Source: Lineus longissimus
Lineage: Eukaryota; Nemertea; Pilidiophora; Heteronemertea; Lineidae
DNA: 64,000 nucleotides
NCBI RefSeq assembly: GCF_910592395.1
Contig: NC_088318.1
Coordinates: 17,112,349-17,176,348, forward strand
Direction: 5' to 3'
How positions within the stretch are numbered: the first letter of the stretch is position 1; every line of letters begins with the position of its first letter. The translations under genes were made by a program, and so were the position numbers. This document shows positions 24,142-37,194 of the stretch, piece after piece. The notes beneath the pieces are model-generated. The model made no database searches, had not been told where the DNA came from, and saw only the letters and a list, made by a program, of their open reading frames with translations.

Positions 24142-26083
24142 GTCGGATTGCACTGCCGAAACGAATGCTGGGAAAAATTTTCCTCTGGCAGTGGCAGTCT
24201 TGCTCAACAGCCCAAGCAATCAATAGACTGCGAAGCATTACAGGTATTTCACTGGACTGCGTAAGAATAGCTTATTAAATTTTTAAGAATCACAATATTC
24301 TGGATATCTATCACTTCAAAATCCACGTGGAGTGAAAATACAATTGAAAATGCATATTTAATCGACTTTTTCGCTATCTTAGACTTTGACTTATAAAATT
24401 GTAAAAACCAAGTGACGTCACGATGTAAACAACATGGCCGATTTTTGACATTTCATGATCGTTTCCGAGAATTCACATTACACATTAGGGCCTACCGGCT
24501 ATTAGCCAATGTTGCCACGCGCAAGGTCCGAATAAGTCCCTAGGAAATTGATTCAGTCAGCCATTAGTTGTAAGTAACCTTCAATTTAAGCCATCGTTTC
24601 TATGTTTGTGAAATTTGGATATAACATTTACAACAGTGCATGCCATCGATTGAGTCATTGACTTGAGTGTGGACAATCAATATCAAATTAAAATGAAAGT
24701 CATCCCATGCTTATGCACTAGGCTAGGCCTATATCAGCATTTCAGACTAGGCCTATGCAATGTTGCGATATTGTAATGCCACGTCGTAAGATGTTTGTGC
24801 ATAATATCGCCACTTTTTTATGGGAATTAACATTGTGACGTAAATAAATGGCGATAAGACAGAAGTGGCGATATTGATATAGGCCTAATTACAATAGGCT
24901 ATCGCGCAATGTGTCTGAACATAAATTGGGGCAGGCGGAGGTTGGTAAATGATAGGTCACCCCTCTTTTACTAGTTGCAGTCTTTCATGCTTGCTTGCAC
25001 ATTATGCACTGATGATTGCATCTCTACCAGCTGTGAATGTGATGGACTGACTAGTGACTACAAAGTTGACATAGTTGTGATTGGCCTAAGTCCCCCCCCC
25101 CCCCCCCCCCCCCGAGAGAACTGATGATATGATATGAATAAATGAGTTGATATTCATGTCAGGTCGCTGACTTGGAATGGTGTTTAGTACATGCATGGTA
25201 GACTGAGCACCATCATCGACTATTGTATGATATCCTGGTTACCCTGGTAGTGGTAGTACCGGTATTAATCTCGCTCCAACAGTTTGATTGATTTGTCAGT
25301 GATAATGCAGCGTTATTGACTGTTGGTCAGAAGCATGAATTATTGGAGCAATTATGGAATTGCATCGTGTTGCCAATGGCCTCGAGTCTTGTATATCATG
25401 ATTTTGTTTGTACATCAACATGTAACCTGAAAATGTATCAACTGGACTTAATTCTCATCTTGTGATGATCTATAAATAAAATCATTTCGGCTTGTCCAGT
25501 TTCTATGTGATAATGGTTAAATACTTTTGTGGCAGCGCCAAATCATCAGTGTCACCATGGTGACGTGCTTCTCGTTGCAATCACCATACACAGAGATAAA
25601 CATCATAAAACCAGTTTGTGACAAGAGACATCATTATTTTATGTTTGTTGATGGGTTTAGGTTTACGGACAAATAAAGCCATGCCCAGTTGTATGGGTAG
25701 TTCTTTCATAGTACTCATGACAGGTGTATCTATAATTAAAAGCATTTTATCTGTTAAAAACATCGTTACATTTTACCACGGTTTTGCATAGTTTTTCATT
25801 CTATGATAATTCATGAACTATTCTGAAAACCACTACTGTGTGTTAGTGAAAGTGCTAAGGTGCAGAGGCCAGTGACGGCCTCTGACCAGCCAAGCATAGC
25901 TAAGAGTGACCAGCCATGCATAGCTGGGACAGTGGCAAGCCAAGCTTGGCTGTAATACATGTAATAGTGACCAGGCAAGGATCGTAGATTTCCAGAAATT
26001 CGTCTCTTTAACCCAATTAATTAGCCTCTTTTTGTTATCCCAAATCTATGTCTTATAATTACAGGTTGTTGAAAAACTGAACC
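24142..26083. promoter_or_regulatory. head-to-head interval between UBE2V (-) and the helical-repeat gene (+)
   Basis: This 1.9-kb stretch lies between two divergent start codons. A 5' non-coding exon of the plus gene is implied, because its ATG exon is preceded by an acceptor (TATAATTACAG, ending at 26064). A run of about 22 cytosines (25092-25113) is present. A short repeat with CCAGCCAAGCATAGCT variants lies at 25886-25955. No coding exon was recognised. Confidence 0.4.
25092..25113 (+). repeat. poly(C) tract
   Basis: An uninterrupted run of about 22 C lies in the divergent upstream interval. Length may be affected by sequencing. The G-rich strand could form a quadruplex. Confidence 0.85.
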
Positions 26084-29000
26084 ATGACGGAGGTCCACAG
26101 TTTGACCTTAGATGACCTTGAGGCAGCAACCTCCACAAAATGTGAGTTAGAGTGCATGCGCCACCTACACAGGAAGTTAAGTGTGTTTTCCGAGGACGCA
26201 CACATCTACCAAACAGATGAAGAGTTTTTGGAGGACCAGTTCTTATCAACAACAGCCGATGATGAAAATCCGTTTCCCTTGAAAAACATCCACACCCTGT
26301 GCCCAACTCAAGAAGAACTAAATCGTTTCACGCATTACCTGTTCGAGAGGCGATATGGTTGGTCGGAAGGTCTTCAAGCCGATGGGAAGAAGCCGCGGAT
26401 ACGTCGTCTCGGCTCGGTGGTGACATCTTTGGGTGATGAGAAGACTTATAAGAGTTCCATAAATGAAGTGTTGGACGACTTCATAAGATGGTAAGACAAT
26501 TATTAGCGAATCCAGCAGTAGAAATACGAATTTTCAGTTGAGCCAAGCTGCCAAGTATTTGAGAGTCCACGTTTGTTGTAAAACATTCACTGCTGAGCAA
26601 CATTTATGACAGTGTTTAGCTTAACGAAAATTTGACAAAATTTGTCTAACGTTCAACTTGTTTGTTTTCAGGTACAAGCACCAGCCCATTTCCTCTGGGA
26701 TGGTTGAATGCCTGAAGTGTAGCATCTCAGAAGCGGTTGACAAACCAGTGGTCAGGAATCAGACCTATGTCCACATCATGGAATGGCTTCGGACCAGATT
26801 ACAAGACCTTGATACCGAAGAAAACTTTGGCCTGGTCAAGGTATAGTTCAGATTTCCTATATGCTGGCTGTAGTAGCTAAAACCACAGCTGTTTTTGGCA
26901 ATGGGGGCAACAGCCTCAGGTCTTGACTTACAGTTTCAACAGCCAGTGTGATGTTTAAAATTCCTTTTTTTCACGGTTAGGCTTAGTTTTACCCATTGTA
27001 TTTCAGTGATCGCTAGGGGAACATAAGCCTAAAATAGGGTCACATCTTCCATGTCCAAAGCTATGTACATGTAATCTTGATGTATCAATCTTCTTTCAGA
27101 ATCTCATAATCAGTGGTTTGACAGACGTCTGGTCAAAAATCCGGAATTCCTGCGCAAGCCGGTTGAGTCCAGTTGTAGAAAGATTACCTGTGATGGCATT
27201 AGAAAGTTTTTTCACGGAACTCGTCCAGTTGTGTTTGAAACCAGACGCGAGTTGGCAGGCAAAAGAAGGAGCTATGATGGGTAAGTTTGATCCTTTCTCA
27301 TCCCAAGGTGATTGATGTAGCCCTCTGCATGAGTAGAGAGAGTCCACCAGGTGTTCTGGAGTTGCTAGAGATTAAACTTAAGGCATTAGGCCCCAAGTCT
27401 GTCAGTCACACTTGTGAGCAAACAACACCCTCGGTCAATACTCTCTTTTTCAGGTGTGAATGTGATTATGAAGCGGTTCCACTGGACTGGAATGGAGGAG
27501 AGTTGGGTACCAAAGTCTCCAAAACCAGAGTATATGCTCAAGGTGAGGCAACATTCACTCGGAATCAGTTTTTCAATCTGTGAGACAGGATATTTGAAAT
27601 TGACAATGTTTTCCAAAGAAACTTGCAAGTAGAATTGAGTCTAATCTGATGTGTCTAATGAGAGAATCAGGGTTAGATGAGACCTTCAGGTTACTTTAAA
27701 TCAGTCTCTCTCTGGTGAGATAAAAAGTTAAATTTCATCTCCATTTCCTTCTAGTTTGGCCAACAAGAGCTAAAGAATATCCCAGAATTCATCAGTGACA
27801 ACATCAAGGGTCTAATCTACCCAATGTTGGCACATCCCCAACTGACCATCCGAGAAAATGCCATCAAGACGTTCTCCTCCTACATGTTGAGATGTGACGC
27901 GAAGGAGACTCTCTGTGCATTACACGACGCTGTCGTTGAATTGTGTAAGAACACGACGCAGCAGGAGAGTGGTAATGGATGTGATAAAGCTACATGTATG
28001 GTACGGTATTAGGAATTGCTTGCTTGTTCATTGCACGAAAAAATTCCATTTGGAGAAGATGTCTAAGTCGTTATTTGAATTGAACAGCATCAGTAGAGAT
28101 TATAATGGGACTCCTCACCCAAACACAGAGTCAATTATGTCCATTCGTTAATGTTTTGCCCACCTTAACTCCCAGGTGGGGTCATACAACAGGAAAACCT
28201 TCACTGTGGCATGACTTCTCCTTCCATCTCTTCCAGACACTGCCCCACCTTGCCGTCCTGAGGAAAGACTTCACGTTCATGGATGCCTACAATGCGGAGG
28301 GTTTACTTGGAATCTGCCTGTTTCTGGTGAAGGTAAGACGGTGGCATTTTGATGCAGGATCTCGGTTATTGTTGCAGTGACTGACCAGATATCAAAGTGG
28401 TATCAAGCAGTAACACTATGACCACCAAGCCAGATAGACCTTTAGGCTAACACTGTCAGTCATACTCATTTACTTTTCAGCACATCCCTGCCACACAGCT
28501 ATTACCAAACTGGGACCAATACTTCTCAACCTTCAGTCTCTACCTCATGCATCCAGCCTCAACAGTCAGACAGGCCACAAGTAATGTTTTCAAATTTCTA
28601 GGTAAGTTATGAAAGTCTTCTTATAAAATCACGCATATAACGGTCAGATAGACTCCGTGGCTCATAACTATAGGAAATGTTGGGTTTAACGTTTGACCAG
28701 TAGTGACACCTCTGTGTCTTTGAGCAAGGGCTATCACCCAATATTGCTTCTCTCTGTCCAGGAGTTTGTTGCAAAGCAGGTATATGGTATGCACATGACA
28801 AATCCATGTAAAACTGTCTACTTTGTCAGATTGTTGGTCCCGTGACTTGAAATTGACAACCAAAGTCTTGATTTTGCTTTCAGTTGCTAAAGACAGTAGC
28901 CATCCAGTCATCCTGAAGTACATCTTACACGACCTGTCAGTTGGATGGGATGCTGACCTCAACATGATGACACAGCCCATCGGACTAGATACTGGGCATA

Positions 29001-32000
29001 TTCGCCGACGGTCATTGGATGTCAGGGGGCTTGGGAAAGTACAAGTCACAAGTGAAAGTAAGTAATCTTCTGTATCCATCCCATTGTTTAAGGCATCATT
29101 ACAATTGAGGTGTGTTGGATTATTGAATTGAAATTGTCATTTTCCAACTGCTTTTCACTCCCTATTTTGTCTTTTTCTAGGGGAAAACCTCCCAGCTGAT
29201 GCGTGGGAATGGCGCGAAGGCAGGTTATTCGCCTACGAGCTCATCCTAAAGTTCCTCATCAAGAACCACTGGCTGTACACGTTTGGCCCGAGCAGCTCCG
29301 GTATCCATGGGACACCGCGGCTGTCTGGTTCAATGGATGAAGGCACGTTGTCCAGGTAAGGAAAGAGTGTTGAGGGGGTGTAAGTTTGGCCCTGGAAGCT
29401 CCAGTCAATGCCAGTATCAAATGGACACTGACGTAACTGCGATATTGAAAAGGATAATGCATTGGAACCACACTTCGGATGTCAGTAGAAATCATTTGAA
29501 TACTCCAAAATCAGAAAGATTTGGCTGTCAATACTCCAAAATATGTCCGAAATACTATTTGGACATTTTTGGGTATGCAGGTCTGAATGATAATTCATGT
29601 GTTCTGTTTCTAACTCTCGTAACGTGATTTTCCTGCGGCTGTTTCAGGCTACGGTAAGACTAATCTTTAGTGCTGCTTGACTATTCTAACCACCTGTGCC
29701 AACTTGCTTCATTTACAGATTCCTTCGACCTCTGAAAAAAGTCAAACCAGTCAACTGTTCAAAATCTTGTCATTTAGACCTGGAGCTAAGGTTAAATTCT
29801 TGAAATACTTCACACCACTGTTTAGTTCATGTTAATTTGGTTGCGTTCTTTCCTGTTTCAAATTGTGCAGTTCTTGTGTTGATACATTTTGTCAAAGTCT
29901 CTGATTTTCTTTCGTTTTCATATTAGTTGTGTGTTTGTTTACACATGCAAATCAGCACAGATCGAAGTTTTTATGAAAAAGAAGCATTTCTATCACTTCG
30001 GTATTATCACCAAGCAGGAAGCATTGTAAACTTTTGGTTTAATTTTTGCTTCAGTTCTGCATTCAGCTAGTTGGCGATTTCACAGGCTTATGTGGCTCAT
30101 CAAATCTCACCCTGGTTGTCTTATTTGGGGCCTATGCCTTTATCATTCCTGTGTATTCCCGGACCATGTTTGTCCTTGACACTGAGCTCTGTCATTTCAA
30201 AAGATACTTCCGGCCTAGCAATGATATTGTTTAAACAATGGTTTATCCATTAACTAGGAATGAATAAATGCAAACTTGCCTCATTCGTTTTGGATGTAAC
30301 CCATAAAAGTGATAACATTTTCTGAATTCTTCTGTCTTTTTACAGGGACCGACCACATACCCCAGTGAGGAGGACACCAAGTGGAGGCCTGGAACGACCA
30401 CACACCCCAGTCAGGTGGACACCAAGTGGAGGCATGAGGGGCCATGCTGCGATTGGCAAGGTGAGGTGGATCAATATAGAATTCACTCTCTAAGGATATG
30501 ATGGCGATATCTGTTGAGGAGTTTAGAGCACTGAAATCATTCCATTCCAATTCATTCATTTGGGGTCAAGATTGACTGATGGAGGATTGAAATGCTTGGA
30601 TGTAATTATCAATTTTTTCTTCGCCATTTTCAGCCGATAACTGAAGAAGACCACCGCCGCCCTGGACTGGACGCACAACGACACGTGTCTGTGTGTACGT
30701 CTACACCGACTGAGGAGATACCCATCAATGTCATGAATGTGAGTGTCTTGCTGCTTATTGCTGGTTTAAAGGGGGTGGTTCAATCCTGTCGATGGGTGCA
30801 CATATGTAACCAATATCTGTTGTTCAGTATCTGTCTGACATGTTGCATGAAGGAATAGCTACCGCATGTGAATATATCTCTGCTGGTGTTGGTAGTTCAT
30901 TGTTAAGCATGGTCCAATCTAGGGAGTCCACCTTCTTCTTCACCTTTGAGTTACCCTTTCAGTTTAAATAGTTGTCTACAAGATTGAGCGATATTGGAAA
31001 CCTCATAGCATTTTGCTTCGAGGTGCATGACCGTATAGTACCATTACATGAATTTCCCACTCACGAGCCATTTTATTCTCAAGACCCCAAACAGGCTCAG
31101 GTTTCCTTTGATAAAGGTTCACAGAGAGCCTGATCTCCCCACTGAAGAAAGAGAGGTAACATTCATAGGAAGCTTCAGTAGGCTGCTCATCTAACCAAGA
31201 ACATATTCTCTTGTCATTTGGTTGACATTGCTGAAATTCTACACCGGTGCCTTGTCAATCGTGACTGTAGTATCTTTGCGTATGTTTTGTATATACAGTT
31301 ATACCTCCTAAAACTGGGAATATGTGAACACAAAAAGACATGAAAGCTGGTCACCCAATCTGATATGATTGCCATGTAACAGCTTGCATGCCATTAATGG
31401 TATGCACTTAGCAAAAACACTAGCAGTAGCTCCTGTACAATCTCCCCACCACCCAATCGAGAGTAGAGTATAGATAATGATAGCTCTAATATAGTGCTTT
31501 CCACTGAGCAGGGCCTGTATCAAAGCGCTTTGCAACAACTGTTACTATGATAGGTCTCCACAGTGGAGCTCTGTGGTAGCTAGCTGCCATTATTTCACTG
31601 GTATACTGAGCTACACTATGTATATTCAAGCAAGACTGTATTGTGTTGGGCGGTACAACTTATAGCACCTGAATTTAGCTTCCACTGATGTAGAAATAGA
31701 CATTTGGTCATTCTATCTGACACGCTATTTGTTGAATTTTGTTGTAGAAATTACAGGGCATTGCTCGAAACCGGATGAAGGTAACATCATTGTATTACAC
31801 TTGTGTGTCAGTAAATGTGGTACCGCTGCTTTGATGTCGTTGCTTCAACGCAATCACGGTATTGACGTAGGGTTGTGGTGGTCATTAGCCTTCTCTTTCA
31901 GCATGTTCTTCACCTTGGATCCATAAAAAATGGCAACCGAAATTGGTCGTTTTACAGTTATTGATCAAGTCATACTGACAAGGCAGATCACACATTGTTC

Positions 32001-35000
32001 AAATTTTTTTATTTGCACATTTGTTTTGAAATTTTACTTCTTTGTGTGCATAAGCAGTAGTTAGAGACTGTTAGTGCTGAGGTATTGGTCTACGAATTTG
32101 TTATCATAGCTTTCTTAATGCATTTTGAGAGCCAAAATAGAGGCACATGCTTGACAGACCCTCTCAAGTGATGTTACATATTGCTTCAATGCATCTTGTA
32201 GTGCAGAATTAGAAAGGAGGCCACTGAGGGGTTAAAGTTATCTGAGCACCGACAGAATTTGATTTCGTTCAAAGCATGATCTTTTTTGCACCATATTTTG
32301 GCACATCATTCTTTTGATTGTTGTCAGTCTACCGAAGACACACAAACACGATTACAACTTGATGATCAATTTTCATTATAACTTGCTTCACTTATTGATA
32401 TTTGAAAAAGTTGGTGACGTTGTTTCAGTGATTTGATGTTTTTCGTATTTCTATCACAACTACAAGTTTCTTTACTCCAAATTTTGTTATTTTCAGTACA
32501 AATCTCTTATGCATTGTTTGTCCGATGTCTGAGACGTCCATTTATTTCTTTACAGCAACGACGATCCTCAGAAGAGCAGGAATCGGTGGCCTACCTGGCT
32601 GTTAGACAAAAGTAAGCAGCTCCACAGAATTATCTACTCAATGCAATTTATCATATTTAGACCAACTGCTTGAAATTCAGATAAAGAGTTGTATAGAAGT
32701 GATTCTACAGCCACAGCAACTAGTAATACATATAGGCTTTGTTTGGAATGATTTGTTGATTGCATGCGTTTGTAGTTGGTATTCCAGTGAGTTATGCATG
32801 AAGAGCTCTTGAACCTTAAATCAGTTGTTGTCATATTCCTGCCTGGTTTGGAATTTCCATTCTTGATGTGTTGTTATTGTAACTTTCAGAAGGCAACTGA
32901 AGAGGTATCGCTTCAATTCAGAAAAGCTTTTCATAATGTTCAACTTTCACTCTCATCTGTATGAGACCACTCTTCTTGCAGTACTTATTCAGGCCCACAA
33001 TCATTTCATTTTCACCTACAAACTACACTATCGTCTATACTACATGTACTTGCATCATACTTTACTTTGACTTTGTGCTTGTTTGTTCTATTTTCAATCA
33101 GCATGTCTCTCAAACTTATGCCGTTTTCCTTCATTCAAACATCTTTGTCCCATACACAACCTTTAGCTGATGTTTTTGGCAACACGACTTCATTTTATGC
33201 TTGTGCATGTTGGATTGTTAGATAGAGCCTGTTGGATTGTTTTGTTGAGTAGAGAGGGTATGATGATCACTATCAAGGATTCATACATGTACCGGTAGTT
33301 CATGATTGGGAATACGGGTCTTGACCTGGGGATGTAACGTCTAGCTTGCTGACTGATTGCTCCTTGAAGCTCCATAACTGAATTCAAGTTGATTTGACCT
33401 AGTTTTATGTCCTGTTACCTTTTCTTGCAGAATCCACACTGAGGCCCACATCACCTGTAGACCAATAGCATCTCCACGTACGATGAGGAAGCATTTCTCA
33501 TTCTACGAGAGTCGCAGTGAATCTCCTGCATTGGACCATCAGCCTCACCATCATGCCACAAAATCTCTGTCACTGTTATCGCAAGTGAAACACTTAGACC
33601 AACACAAAGTAAGTAACCCATATCCATTGTAGCATATTTTCTTGGCATAAACTGGAGCTCTCAGGTTATGGTGTGGGCTACATGGTATGATAACCTGTGT
33701 TTACTATTTCAGGTCCGCCTTTTTGATGTGAAGGAAAATGGTCAAGGTGACCCAATTCATAGGTAAGTCTTTCTTCCAGGCAGAAATGTCTGCAGGGGAG
33801 GTTCCACTTTCTAAATAATGCTCAGCAATACAGCTCCTTTCTTTTCCTTCGTTTGTTTTTTCACAATAATCCCTGAATGTACAATCCTTTGACATTGCAG
33901 GTCACACATTCCACCGCTGACAGACATTCTACAGCGGATGTTACTGCAGACAATAGAGGCCACTGCTGATCCTCGTTGGGAAGTCAGGAGGATGGGACAA
34001 CAGGTAAATACAGTCATGACTGTGACCCGTCACAGCAAAAGCAGGCGCATGTCGCTCTGAGCTTGGCAGGTTGAGACGGACTGTTTGTTCATTTCTCTAT
34101 TGTCTGCCTATTGTGAAATATGAGCACATCAATTTCTTCCATTATCTCCTGGTGTCATTTAGGCTCATCTTCTGTGCGACATGCGCCTGGTTTTGCTGTG
34201 ATGGGTCACGACTGGAATTGATCCAAAACCTAAAAAATTTCCTTTCAACAGTAAGGTTGTTAACCGATGTCAAGATGATTTTCAGTAATATTTGTCACAT
34301 CAACAATACATCCTGATCCTCAGTCATTGTCTCTTGCAGGTCCTTCCATTCCTAACTGAGGTCATCCGTTGGTACAACATGCAGCATTTACTCGACCTCT
34401 GGAACAGTCACCTGAAGCAGACGACGTCCGTCATGACGTATGGTGCATGTATGGCGCTGAGGCAGACGGTAGCTCATGCTGGAAGACTGATACCATTGTT
34501 GAATGACCCTCCAATCACATGGCAGGTATGTCAATCTTTCTAGTTTACAAATGCTCTATCCTCAAAGGGTCTAACAAGCTACAATATTCAATTTGCATGA
34601 AAACTTAATATGTTCTTATCACAAGTTAGAAACCTGACTTATATCGGAGTTTGTTAGTTGAAGGAGTAATAACTTGTGTAGCAAATGTTATTGTCCTTTT
34701 CTAGGATGTTGAAATGTGCTGTGACACAGTGAAGACAATCACGGATCCTATATACAGCCACATCGCCCGGTGGTGCCATTCAGTCAGCAGTCTTCTCTCC
34801 CGTCCAGTCCTTGACCGTTTGTCGCTTGTTGCTGTCCATACACTAATTGTGTCCCACACTCATTTGTCATTCCCTCCAGAGCAGGTAAGGCTATGTCTCT
34901 GTTTTTCAATGGAAACCATTTACTTCTTGGGACATTGTCTAAGTGTACTGGACACAAAATTTGTCCTAACCAGATCCATGGGTGTCCCTTTCTCCGATTG

Positions 35001-37194
35001 AACATCTGCCTTCATCTATTCATCTGCTCTACCTCATTACCTTCAGAAAAGACAACAAGAAGAGTCAATTACCACTTTTATCAAGACCGTTTTCATCCAT
35101 GCCCATCGGGATGTGCGGTTATCTAAAGATCTTTCAAAGGGAATGAAGCTGAAGCCATTCTCCACACCCTTGGAGGGATTCCTGAGGTAAGATTCCCCCT
35201 TCACTTGTTGTGGTTTTCCAAGAAAGGGTGCACGGCATGGTTGGACTCCATTCCTACGCCATAGAGAAAGAGTTCATCACAAGCAACTCCTGTTGGTCAC
35301 TGACTTGGTTGGGGTCTCTGCTTGCCCAGGTATAGGCACCAGGTACATGGAACCTTGATTTGGTCTCAGTTTGTTATGAAATAAAATGCTTTGTTTTCGT
35401 TTCAGTTGCAATGTGAAGGAAGGCAGCCAGGATGGCTTTGCTAAACAGTTAGAGAAGCAGCTCCTGAAGACAGTGATTTGTGGCGGACACACATCAGACT
35501 TCATCAAAACCTGTGATATCTATAATATTGTGGACATCCTGCCAATCTTGCTGTTTTATATTGAATCCAGCGCAGAGGATGTGGACGAATCAAAAGTTTT
35601 CATAGAGTGGTAAGTTTTTTGGTGCTGAGGATGTATCCTGAAGACAGTGATTTGTGGCGGACACACATCAGACTTCATCAAAACCTGTGATATCTATAAT
35701 ATTGTGGACATCCTGCCAATCTTGCTGTTTTATATTGAATCCAGCGCAGAGGATGTGGACGAATCAAAAGTTTTCATAGAGTGGTAAGTTTTTTGGTGCT
35801 GAGGATGTATTTTACATCACGTCTCACAGAGTGGACAGTACGGTGGTAGCCTGAACCAACCCATTCAGTTGTGGTATGGCTAGCCACAAAGTTAGGCCAG
35901 TTCGACACAGACTTAAGTTAATGGGTCTAGCATGGAGGCATAGTCTGTCCTTGAAGTCTATCGACTCCCGCGGTTGAATTGGCAGTATCTAATTGATATA
36001 TCATTACATGTACATCTGTCTTTTAGTGTTGGTGCCATGGCGATGAAGACAGGTGAATGTCTCCTCCAAGGGGGTCAAGATGAGAAGCGGCGACATGTGG
36101 TGAAGATTGGTGCTCTGACGCTCGGGTATCTCTCCCATATGATTACCGTCAAAGACATCGATGTCGCAATGCTGAGGCAACTATTGGACATCTATCTCGT
36201 GTTCACGACACAGTTGTGGGACAGCAAGCAGCTGTTGTCCATATTCCAAGCCATAGCCACGAGGACCAACAGTGTAAGTTTACCATTTGTGCCTTGTAAT
36301 TGATTCCAGGGTGATGCCATTAAGTCATATGTGGAAAAGACTTGTCAGTTGAGTTTCTCCTTGCCCAAAGGCTTTTCTTCAAATCAAAAGGCTTTCCTTT
36401 GGCGTTTTGTTGTAATGTGGGCCGGGTTACAAGAACATGTAGCATGATGAATGAGACTGTGTCAGTTGAGTTTCTCCTTGCCCAAAGGCTTTTCTTCAAA
36501 TCAAAAGGCTTGCCTTTGGCGTTTTGTTGTAATGTGGGCCGGGTTACAAGAACATGTAGCATGATGAATGAGACCAAGACACAACCAGAATAATCATAAT
36601 TTTCATATGATTCCAGCTGGTGAACCCAAAGCTGTCTTCGAGTCACCCAACAGATGAAGACCTGGTCCTGATGTCGAACGACATCCCCCAAACCTTTCCC
36701 CAGAACGATGACGATTCCGACTCCTCCTCAGACGAAGACAATGCAGCAGAACATGTGCCGGACCCCCTGCTCCAGGAATGTGGTGCCCTGAACAGCAGTG
36801 GGAACAGTGACCGAGGTGGGCGCCTCAGTGCCATGAGTGGGTCTGTTGATATGATGGACGGGCGAGTTCCTTCGCCAGTGTCGCCAGCAGATGATGGGTC
36901 AGACTGGGATGACTGGAGTGACGAGGAGGAGGTAAGAGCTGTTGATGAGATTTATCATTGTTCAGGCTTTCATTAGTTCTCGGTTTGAAAATTAGGTCAA
37001 TGGTTGGTTTTCTGATTCACTTTTCCTCCTCCTTTCAGGATCAGTCTGCGTTGTCGGATGTTTTCGGCAGCTTCCTCAATCGGCTGAAGACGTGCTACCT
37101 CGCTTCGGGGAAAAGTCGAGATTTTCAGCAGGAATTCCTCAAGCTGCCGGATAGAGATAAGAAATTACTGAAAGGACTTTGTGACCAGAAGTAA
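26084..37194 (+). CDS. large conserved-looking helical-repeat protein, function not recognised
   Basis: Twenty-four coding exons: join(26084..26490,26672..26840,27100..27280,27454..27542,27755..28000,28237..28332,28481..28601,28884..29057,29181..29355,30346..30460,30634..30738,31748..31780,32556..32611,32890..32904,33431..33608,33713..33762,33901..34003,34340..34525,34705..34884,35047..35186,35406..35609,36027..36273,36617..36931,37039..37194), 1246 aa. I do not recognise the family. The protein is mostly alpha-helical and leucine-rich, like HEAT or armadillo repeats (for instance about 170-330 and 760-1090). A basic Ser/Pro linker in the middle holds a doubled RPHTPVRxTPSGG motif. A Ser/Asp/Glu-rich acidic segment (SDWDDWSDEEE) precedes a short conserved-looking C-terminal helix (LSDVFGSFLNRL). 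No signal peptide or membrane segment is seen. The 33-nt and 15-nt exons are the least certain; the 15-nt one can be skipped in frame. AATAAA signals follow at 37625 and 38081. Confidence 0.75.
32890..32904 (+). other. candidate 15-nt microexon
   Basis: A 15-nt segment lies between AACTTTCAG and GTATCG, with phase 2 on both sides. Inclusion adds five residues (RQLKR) to the helical-repeat protein; skipping keeps the frame. Confidence 0.4.
34022..34209. mobile_element. MITE with 34-bp terminal inverted repeats
   Basis: The left end GTGACCCGTCACAGCAAAAG and the complementary right end (…GCTGTGATGGGTCAC) pair over about 34 bp with two mismatches. GACT flanks both ends and may be a 4-bp target duplication. 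The interior shares AGGTTGAGACGGAC and TTGTTCATTTCTCTATTGT with the 21.2-kb foldback element. It lies in an intron of the helical-repeat gene, 18 bp after the exon ending at 34003. Confidence 0.85.
35462..35809 (+). repeat. 174-bp tandem duplication spanning the 3' part of an exon and its donor
   Basis: Units 35462-35635 and 35636-35809 appear identical. The first covers the 3' 148 nt of exon 35406..35609 with its donor and 26 nt of intron. The second lacks the acceptor and the first 56 nt of the exon, so it should be spliced out with the intron, although it carries a working-looking donor. Confidence 0.9.
36344..36574 (+). repeat. about 117-bp tandem duplication inside an intron
   Basis: Units 36344-36460 and 36461-36574 differ at one base (GGCTTTCC against GGCTTGCC). 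They lie in the intron before exon 36617..36931, and no coding role is seen. Confidence 0.9.

Noticed and set aside
35636-35809. Second coding copy of the exon part
   Set aside because: No acceptor or polypyrimidine tract precedes it, and reading through from the first copy hits a TAA at the donor.
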